Source: Piromyces finnis (Eukaryota > Neocallimastigomycota > Neocallimastigomycetes > Neocallimastigales > Neocallimastigaceae). From it: DNA of 64,000 bases. Shown here in pieces: positions 50,067-64,000 of this stretch. The stretch covers positions 124,001 through 188,000 of the forward strand of contig MCFH01000003.1 in NCBI GenBank assembly GCA_002104945.1. The letters are read 5' to 3'. The position numbers and the translations under genes are program-made. Position 1 is the first letter of the stretch, and every line of letters begins with the position of its first letter. Below the pieces are notes generated by a model. The model was not told where the DNA came from, searched no databases, and saw only the letters and a program-made list of their open reading frames with translations.

Positions 50067-51544
50067 ATGGCAAATAATCAAAAGAGTAACTGTCTTAATA
50101 AAATATTATTGAATATAATTTTATTAAAAAATAAATAAACCAAATACATAACTAATGAATAATAAAATAAATTAAAATAAAATGGTTAAAAGATGAAAAT
50201 AAAAAAAAAACAGCGGAATTCAAATTTATTAAATCAAAATTTGATTTAGTGACACTTTTAATTTTACCTTTTACTTCTGCAACAATATGTCTTTTTTCAA
50301 AAGAATCACTTACAAATAATACAGCTTTAACTATCTTTACAGCTGCTTTAATGTCATTTGTTGCTCGTACAGGATTAATGTATTGGGCCAATGCAAAAAG
50401 AAAGGCTTCTCCAAGAGTTAATATTTTTTTTTTTTTTAAAGAAAAGAATTTTATGAATAATATTAAAATAAACTATTTTTATGAAATACTTGTTATTAAT
50501 ATGTAATCTTTTATTTTATCCTTCCTTCTTTTATTATTATATTTAACAGAGACAATTTGTTGCTATTTTAACCGCTCTCATAATTTCTATAGTATTTTCA
50601 GTATTTACTACCATCTTTTGTCTATTAGTTAAAGTTTCACTTTCAAAGTAAAATATTTTATTGATTTTATATATATTTTATTAAATGTTTTTTTTTATAA
50701 TGCAATTAACATAATTTCATTGCTATATTTATATATATACATTACAAAATTTCCTATCCCAATATAAATCATAACAACAACAATAACAACAACAATAACA
50801 ACAACAACAACAATAATAATAACAATAATAATAAAATATATATATATATATTTCAAAATTTGAAATAATAATATAATAATAAATGGAAAACACATATGAA
50901 ATAGTAAATTATTAGAATTAATTAGTTGTTCAATATTTATTGCTGTATTAGGTATGTATCCAGCAGCTTTTGTTGTTAGTACAGATATTGACTCATGGAC
51001 TAGAATGTTTTCTCTTATCGAGTATGTTTTAATATATTTTGTTAAAAAAATAAAATTTTTTCTTTGATAAAAAAGAAATAAATATAATATATATATTTAA
51101 TTATAGTTTTAACTCATTTATATTATTATAAATAAAAAAAAAAAAAAATAAATAAATAGAATATTCAAATGTGATAAACATGAAATAAGTGTTGGTGCAC
51201 CATTACTTGGAAGTATTATTGGTGCATGGGCAAGTACTCTTGCTCTTCCATTAGATTGGAATGCATGGTGGCAAGTAAGTTTATTTATTTTGGTTTTTCT
51301 GTTTGTTTTGTTTTATAATAAATTCCATTGTATTTTTTCAAATAAATGAACTATATGTATTAACTAATTTATTAATTTTAAAATATGTTATGTATTAATA
51401 ATGAATAAATAAATAAAGCCATTCCCAATTTCTACAGTAATATGTTCTGTTTTAGGAAATATTATAGGATCTATTATTGGTATTATTTTCTATCTTTTCA
51501 AAAAAGAAAAGATTCCAAAATCATCAAATAAAAAGGAACAATAG
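50067..51544 (+). CDS. GPI11: GPI-anchor biosynthesis protein PIG-F/Gpi11
   Basis: Six exons: 50067-50085, 50214-50416, 50550-50647, 50926-51021, 51160-51274, 51419-51544; 218 residues, close to the usual 219 of human PIG-F. It is strongly hydrophobic with about six membrane spans (LVTLLILPFTSATICLF; AILTALIISIVFSVFTTIF; SIFIAVLGMYPAAFVV). The family end is clear: GAPLLGSIIGAWASTLALPLDW, NAWWQPFPISTVI, then LGNIIGSIIGIIFYLF. PIG-F partners PIG-O and PIG-G in the ER to add ethanolaminephosphate to GPI precursors. The first exon encodes only six residues (MANNQK) and its donor is GTAACT, so the start is the least certain point. Confidence 0.88.
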
Positions 51545-52127
51545 ATAAACAGGATTTTTAGTATCAATATAAAAATTGGATTATATATAGAACTATATCT
51601 TAATAAAGAAAAAAGCTTGGAATAATATAGATTATTATCATTATTATTATTTTTTTTTTTTTTTTTTTTTTGGATATAAATCAGTATTATTTATAAAATA
51701 ACAATCATTAATGTAAAATGGAAAAAAAAATAATTAAATAAGCAATAAAAAATAGAAAATGAAAACATATACACATGTACATATATATAACTTTATGATT
51801 TTTAAAAATTAATATAATTTATATAATATATTTTTAAAGTATTTATTACTAGAGATAGTTGGAATATAAATGTATCCTATGCATTATTATAAAGTAAACT
51901 ATTCATAATTATAATTATTGTTAATGTACATATATACATATGCATAATAGTATGGAATAATTCTTAATTTAAATTTTATTATAGAGATAACAATAATATT
52001 TTTTTTTTCTTTAAAAAAAAAAAAAATAACTCTTATAATTTTAATAGCATTATTATTATTATTATTATTATTATTTTGATTGTTTTTGTTAGATTTTTTT
52101 TTCCTGATTTTCAGTATTTCATTAGCA

Positions 52128-52176
<49 letters not shown>

Positions 52177-52184
52177 TTATACTC
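51545..52184. other. Intergenic stretch between convergent genes
   Basis: 640 bp between the PIG-F and mevalonate kinase stop codons. It contains poly-T runs of 20 and about 32 bases (51650-51671, 52131-52167) and an ATT run near 52052. No gene. Confidence 0.5.
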
Positions 52185-54568
<2,384 letters not shown>

Positions 54569-54921
54569 TTTTATTTTTATTTTATTATTTTTTTATTAAA
54601 TATAAAATTAATAAAATTTTATTTTATTAATTTTTATAAAAAAATAAAATTGGTCGTGTATAACCAATTAAAAAAAATTTTTTTTTTGACAAGTTTCATT
54701 GTAAAAACTTTATATGGGAAGGGAAGTAAAGAAAGGAAGAAAGAGAAAACAAATAATAATAATGATTGTTATTTAAAAAACATTATTTAACTATATGTTA
54801 ATTATGATGTTTTTTTTTAGTAAATAACTCTTATACTATTTTTCACCATGATGATGATGATGATTATCATGAATTGTTATTTGCTATTTAGTGTTATTTC
54901 AATTTTATTCAGTGATGAATG

Positions 54922-54953
<32 letters not shown>

Positions 54954-55351
54954 CCTCATAGAGAAAAGAATTATTTCTGAATTTTCAAATTTTGTTATTT
55001 TTTTATTTATTTATTTATTTATTTTTATTTTATAATAAAAATGCCTCTTTTTTTTTTTTTTTTTTTTTCAATTTATATATACCAGTTAATGAGTTTAATT
55101 ATAAAAGCTTAATAGGATAATTTTTTTTATTTATTTAAAAAAGTAAAGTTTATCAATAATAATGATAGAAAGAAAAAAAAAACCTTTAGATTGAAACATA
55201 TATTAGGGATGGAAGAAAAAAAAAAAAATTCTTTTTTTTTTTTTATTCTCTTTTCTGAATAAAAAAAAAACATGGAATTATAATTAAAATAGAAAAGAAA
55301 AAAAAAAAAAAAAGTAATAATAATAATAAAAATTAAAAAATAAAATAATTA
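54569..55351. other. Intergenic stretch, no gene seen
   Basis: 783 bp between two minus-strand genes: 5' flank of mevalonate kinase and 3' flank of the transporter. Poly-T tracts of 28 and 20 bases, a GATGATGATGATGA run near 54850, and TTTA repeats near 55000. Confidence 0.5.
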
Positions 55352-56231
55352 TTAATCTATATCTATCTTTTCAATGGATGTTAATGGAATTTGATCTGGT
55401 TCAAGATCATCCTCTTCCTTTTTCACTCTTGATGACAATGAATAGAATAATACACCCGTTACAACTGCTAAACATGATTCAACCTTATAGATAGTAAGAC
55501 ATTGAGCATTATCAATTTCACAGAAAAAGAAAGAACTGAAGAAGAAAACTGTAACTGCACGTAGAGCTTGTAAAACACCTAACGTAAAAAAAAATAGAGA
55601 AAAATGGAGATATATATATATATAATTAGTACTATTATATATATAATATATAATTAAATAAATAATAATAAAATAAAAAAAAAACCCTAGTTTTTTTTTT
55701 TTTCAAAATTTCTTTTTGTATTTTTTAATACCTGTGGTAACAGCACCAGATGATTCAAGAATCCAGAAGTAAGTGTATGAATGTAAGAAATGAAGTAATA
55801 AAAGTAAAATCTAATGATATAAAAAAAAGGTATTTATAATAATTATAAAAAAAAAAACATGTTTAATAAATTATTCATTCAAGAATATTTATTTATATTT
55901 TAATATAGTCTAGTCATAAATTACTTACATAACTAATGTAAATCCATCCATAGGGTTGACCTCCATAATTTTCTTTTACTTTATCAACAATCAGGGTTTG
56001 GTAATGTGGAAGGGTGTAGAGTATAATGTAAACTAAACAAATACTTGATGAACATGTACCAATCCATGAACTTTGTTGAACTGTTGATGGACCACCTGGA
56101 AGTTTTAAATGCTTTTCGTTTAAAACATAAACAAATGAATCTTTATTATAAAGATATCCAATACAAATATATACATAATATGATTAAACCATAATTTGTT
56201 AATTTTTTGTAAATGATTTATATATACAATT

Positions 56232-56269
<38 letters not shown>

Positions 56270-57498
56270 CAATTTACAATATTATAATATTATTATTTAA
56301 AACTTACAAAAAATGGTTCCTAAAAGATTGATAACAATACCAACTAAAATAATTGGTGCTGTTATATTAATATGGAATAAAAAAAATAAAATAAATAAAA
56401 ATAAAAATATATATATGTATATTAGTTATATATTAATCAATAATCACTACATTAAAAGAAAAAGTTTAATTACATGTAAGTTTTCCATCTTTTCCAATGG
56501 CACTTAATGATAAACCAACAGCAATACCCTATAAACAAAATTATATTTATAAAAGTGTTAAAAAAAATCTTTAAAATAGTTTAATAATTTATAGCATTGC
56601 TTCTGAATATTTACAATAACAGCTATCCATTGTTTAATATTTAATGTTTTATTTAAAAAGTATTTTGAAAATATGGCATTAAAAACAATAACACCTGCAT
56701 GGATGACTTGATAAATACCGGAACCAATAATAGACAAACCAATAGTTGATAATACATTACCCAACACTTCAAATGTGGTAATCTTTGTAAAAAAAAAAAA
56801 ATAGTATTATATTATGCATATATAAAGAGATGGAATAAATTTATTTGGAATTTTGTTATTAATTGTAAGATATAAAATTTTATAAAGAACATAAATAATT
56901 AAAAGAATTTTCCATTAATACTTTAGTAATTTAGTCAAACAATCATTATATATATATATCGAAGGGTAAAAAAAAAAAAAAGGTATTTTATTCTTACAAT
57001 GAAAATTCCTTTTCTAATTTCAGGAGATGCAGTAAAGAATGATTTTGGTGGTTGAAGTAATACTGCACCATTTCTTGGTACAGAAGCTTTTGCAGGTGCT
57101 GGGAAAAATCTACATAAAGCCATACCCATATATTGTGTAAACACTGTCAATATCGTTGCTTTATCTATTTTATTGAAATATAAATATTTCAAAGTAATAG
57201 TTATATATTAATCAGTTTTAAACGTTTATAGTATTTAATACTTTTATATCAATTTTAATGATTGATATTTTACCAGCAGCACCGATATTAAATAAGTTTT
57301 GCTATATTTTTTTTTGATAAAATAGAGCATTGTATAATAATTAATAATTATAATACCAACCAACGACATTTTATTTTAAACTTTTTGAAATGTATAATTT
57401 TTAATTAAATAAGATAAAATTACCGTAATTAAAGTAGAAAATATTCCACTTAATAAAAAGATAGCTTGAAATAAAAATGTTTGTAATGTATAAGCCAT
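55352..57498 (-). CDS. SLC35F6-like drug/metabolite transporter family protein
   Basis: Nine exons (minus): 57498-57424, 57301-57274, 57164-56998, 56782-56615, 56528-56474, 56358-56308, 56095-55929, 55810-55732, 55578-55352; 338 residues, phases close. It is hydrophobic throughout with about 10 predicted membrane spans, as in the nucleotide-sugar/drug-metabolite transporter superfamily. The N-terminus (LFQAIFLLSGIFSTLITQ), the QYMGMALCRFF helix, and IYQVIHAGVIVFNAIFSKYF followed by IKQWIAVI match the SLC35F6 layout. A short acidic tail (KKEEDDLEPDQIPL) faces the cytosol. The substrate cannot be read from sequence. It probably resides in Golgi, lysosome or vacuole membranes. Confidence 0.75.
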
Positions 57499-60400
57499 GT
57501 TGATTATAAATTTTCTAATTTTATATTTTCATATATTTATTTATGTAATAATTTCTATGTAAAAATTTTTATTGTAATATGACTGAAAAATAAATAAACA
57601 AACTTGATAATAGGATATTTATATTTTCTATTATTATTATTGTTGTTGTTATTGTTATTGTTATTATTATTATTGTTGTTGTTACTGTTATTGTTATTAT
57701 TATTATTTATTGTTATTATTGTTGTTATTATTGTTGTTGTTGTTATTTTTTTTATTTTACTCTTTTTATTTTCTTTTATCTTTTCAAATTAAAAAAAAAA
57801 AAAATTATTAAAAGAAACGATAATAAAGTGAATAGATTTAAATAAAACTATGCCTTTTTTTAGTTTTGAATATTTGTAAATTTTATTTTGTTATATATAT
57901 TAAAGCCTAAATCCAACTAAATAATTTATTTCTAAAAGTAAAATCTACTGATGTAAACATAATTTTTACCGATAAAATCCAAATTTTTTATTATATTATT
58001 GTATCTACTGTTTGTTTCAGTATTTAATTATCGAGAAACATTATATAAAAAATGGTTATAAATATATAATTATAAAATAATAATAATGAATTAGTTTTAT
58101 ATAAATTTATTTTTTGTGTTTTTCATTTGTTTTTATATACTTTCAAAAATAAAAGAAAAAGAACGAAAAAACTATTTTGATATTATTTATATTTTATTAG
58201 TTTTTATATTTAATAAGGTTAATTTTCTTAATAAATTTCTCTTTTTTATTTACTCATTTAAAAAAGAGAACATTTTAAACTTTCTTTTAATATAAATAAT
58301 AGTTGTTGTTGGGAGGGTTTTTTTTTTTTTTTTTTTTTTTCTTCTTCTTTAATAATTTGATATTACATTGAATATATATAAAAATTAAAAAATAAAATAA
58401 AATAAAAAAGTAATATTATATTTTCAAATATTAAAATAAAATTTACCTACATAACACTATTACAATTCTGGTAAAATTGGTATCAAAACTAATATTTTTT
58501 AAAAAGTTAACTAAACGATTAATTTATTTATTTATTTAAAATTCTTTTTTCTTTAATTTTCTTTCTTTTTTTTTTTTTTTTTATGAATTTTCTTTTTTAA
58601 CTTTTTATTATAAATGTGCTTGGAAAAGATATTGTCTATCCATCAAGTATAAACAAAACTTTGAATTCTTTTTCTTTTTTTTTATTATTGAATTTTAAAT
58701 ATAAAAAAAAAATAATAAATTGGTCTTTTATTTATTTTTTCTTTTATTTGTTAATTTATTTTTATTTTTTTATTATAATAAATTGACTTTCTTTAATTAT
58801 TAAAAAAAAAAAAAAGGAAAAAAAAAGGAATTAACACAAGCAAGATGGTTTCTTTATTTCTTTTTTTTTTTTTTTTTCTATATTATTATTTTTTACTATT
58901 ATTTTTTTTTTGTTTTGTTTTATTATCATTTAATTTAGAGTTTTTATTCAAATTAACAATTTACGTAAGGATTAGGCTATGAAACTTTATAAGAATACAG
59001 TCAGTTGATATTCATATGCATGCTGTGATTTTATGATTAAATACCATATTTTTATTATCAAATTGCATATTTTATTATGATTTATTCGTCAATGATTGGT
59101 TCAAAAAATAGAATTTTAGATATTAAAAAAATTTTTAAAACAAATTTCTTTTTAATATTCTTTCTAAAAAAAAAAAAAATATAATAAAAGAGGAAAAGAA
59201 AAAAAAAAAGTAAATATTAATAATATATTTAAGAAAGAATTGGAAGGGATAAAAGTTTTATTTCTTAAAAAAAAAAAAAGAATGATTTCTTAAATAATTA
59301 AAAAAGAAAAAAAAAAAAGAGTAAATCGTGGTCTTATTCTTGGTAGATTAAATTCTTAAATATCTATTTAAGAAACTGAGCTACGAAAGAATAAAAATAT
59401 CTATATATTAAATTATTTTTATATCTAAATTCTTTTTTATTTTATTCCTACTGAAAAGAACTTGGATAATTTAATCATAGATACAAAATAAAAAAAAAAA
59501 AATAGGAAAGAAAATAATATTAATTTTTTTATTATAGAATTTATAATAAAAGAATAATACTATTTTGATGATTATTATTATTAAATAATATAAAAATATT
59601 ACCCATGGTCAATTAACCTTATGTTTTAAAATAAAAAATAAGCAATAAGGCTACTAAGCTGTGGAATATCAATTACTTTAAAATACATAAACCAAAAAAA
59701 TAAATATTTCTTTATAAATATTTATTTAATTTTTAAAGTAACATTTTATTTATTAAAACTCTTTTATATCACATTATTAAATTGTTTTAATGATGGGATA
59801 TAAAAGCTTAAAATATGGAAGAGTTTATAATCTAAGTAAAAAACTGTCCGTCCTGAATTTTCTATTTGATATAGGTCTTTTCTCTCAAATATATGTTTTG
59901 AGTTTTGATCTTTTTTTTTTTTGCATAAAATGCATTATGTTTAAAAAAACACTGTTAAAATGAATATATTTTTTTTTGTTATTATTTTAATGTCTTTTTC
60001 TTTTTCCTATCCTTATTTTTCTATTTAATATTTAAACTTGAGCAATTGATATTAAATGAATATTTTTTTTTTTTAAAATATTGAACTGTTCTTGTCTCTT
60101 CTGTGGTTTGCATTTTATCATTTAAAACTTTGCCTTATTACGATTAAATTGATTTATATGTCCTTGGTATTAATTAATTCTTCAGTATATAAGAAATGCG
60201 TTTCTAATTTTTTTTATTGTCATAACAATGGTACGCTTTTTATCAGATTAATAGGAGTATTTGATGAAATGAAAAATGAAAAGTTTTTTATGTAGTAGTC
60301 AAAATAAATTAAAGCAACAACAACTCTAATTATGCGTATATACTTATTAAAAAAAAAAAAAGGAATAGAATTACAGGGGTAAGAAGAAATAAAACTTTTA

Positions 60401-61068
60401 ATAAAATTGTAGTTTGAGTATTTTTTAAGTTTTAGCACCTTACTGTCTAATTCAAAACTTTTAAACTAGGATGATAAATAAATGTATTCGATTAAAATAG
60501 ACAAAGTTGTAATTGATTAAAAAAAAAAAGAATATTCAAAAAAAAAAATTTTTTTTTTTTCATAAAGTTATATTTAAAATAAACACAATGACTAAAAATT
60601 ATATATGCATTTACTTATATTTACTTATTACCCTAATTATTATTTAAAAAAAAAAAAAAAAAAAAAATTTAAACAGTAATGTTTAGATTACAACAACTTT
60701 TTTTTTTTTTTTCTATAACTTTACAGCCATTATCCATGATTTTTATATTATTAAAAGTAAAAATTGGATTAATCATCAGTTGTTAATCTGTTCTCTCTAT
60801 ATACAGACACAGAGATCCTTTTATTGTAATTTCTTTTTTTTTTATTTTTTTTTTATTTTTTTTTATAAATCTATTTATTTTATTATTATTATTATTTATT
60901 TATTTATTATTTATTATTATTCTAAAATAATAATAATGAGGTATATTATATAAAATGTATATATAAATGTATATATTAATAGAAGAAAAAAAATAGTATT
61001 ATAAAAGTGACATGATATAAATATAAAATTCATTAACTATGATGTAAGGATTTTATTTTTTTTTTTTT
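57499..61068. other. 3.6-kb intergenic stretch, no gene seen
   Basis: It holds the transporter promoter on the left and the checkpoint gene 3' end on the right. Visible elements are a TTA/TTG repeat at 57630-57750, poly-T and poly-A tracts of up to about 25 bases, and slightly richer patches near 58965-59030 (TACGTAAGGATTAGGC and CATATGCATGCTG). Short open frames such as 60092-60295 have no coding character. A missed small gene or RNA gene is possible but unsupported. Confidence 0.45.

Positions 61069-64000
<2,932 letters not shown>

Noticed and set aside
60092-60295. 67-codon plus-strand ORF
   Set aside because: Overlaps another random ORF on the opposite strand, no splice partners, no motif.

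Overview
The window reads as nuclear DNA of a very AT-rich eukaryote, most likely a fungus. The spliced genes have short GT-AG introns whose phases all close. The gene set includes an Ssr4-like SWI/SNF-RSC subunit, an INO80 subunit, a Kre9/Knh1-like surface protein, PIG-F and mevalonate kinase, and the retroelements include a chromodomain Ty3/gypsy. Poly-Asn tracts and (AAT)n arrays are everywhere. My best guess is an anaerobic gut fungus (Neocallimastigomycota). That is an inference from composition and gene style; a Dictyostelium-like amoeba is less likely because Ssr4 and Kre9-like proteins are fungal.

Positions 1-28,500 are a retrotransposon graveyard. There are solo LTRs of several families, many with intact 5-bp target duplications (AATAA, CAAAG, TTAAC, GTATC). 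There are three broken Ty3/gypsy pieces (3617-7129, 9277-10060 minus, 10056-10448 plus) and a second copia fragment (13590-14117 minus). The centrepiece is a four-element nest: a copia element (15537-28496, minus) holds one solo LTR in its 3' LTR and another in its pol gene, and the second solo LTR is itself split by an intact chromodomain gypsy (20965-26926, minus) with near-identical LTRs and a 1411-residue ORF. The junction evidence orders the insertions. The gypsy appears to use a Tf1-like self-primer, and the copia appears to use half of tRNA-Lys(CUU).

Positions 28,575-64,000 are gene country. Plus strand: an LRR receptor-like membrane protein (31389-35220, 2 exons), a 2055-residue Asn-rich Kre9-like membrane protein (36771-43565, 6 exons), INO80 subunit Ies6 (44099-45293, 3 exons) and PIG-F (50067-51544, 6 exons). 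Minus strand: Ssr4-like (45894-48446, 9 exons), mevalonate kinase (52185-54568, 9 exons), an SLC35F6-like transporter (55352-57498, 9 exons) and a kinase-less Mad3/BubR1 checkpoint protein (61069 to beyond the window edge). I built the exon models by hand. For the seven genes complete in the window the summed exon lengths are multiples of three and the junctions keep family motifs.

The genes do not form a pathway. They are housekeeping neighbours in alternating orientation, preceded by two lineage-style surface proteins. The most interesting material is structural: hairpins near the 5' ends of several LTR families, a tRNA-like A-box/B-box pair inside the gypsy LTR, and introns occupied by huge (AAT)n arrays that stay open in frame.
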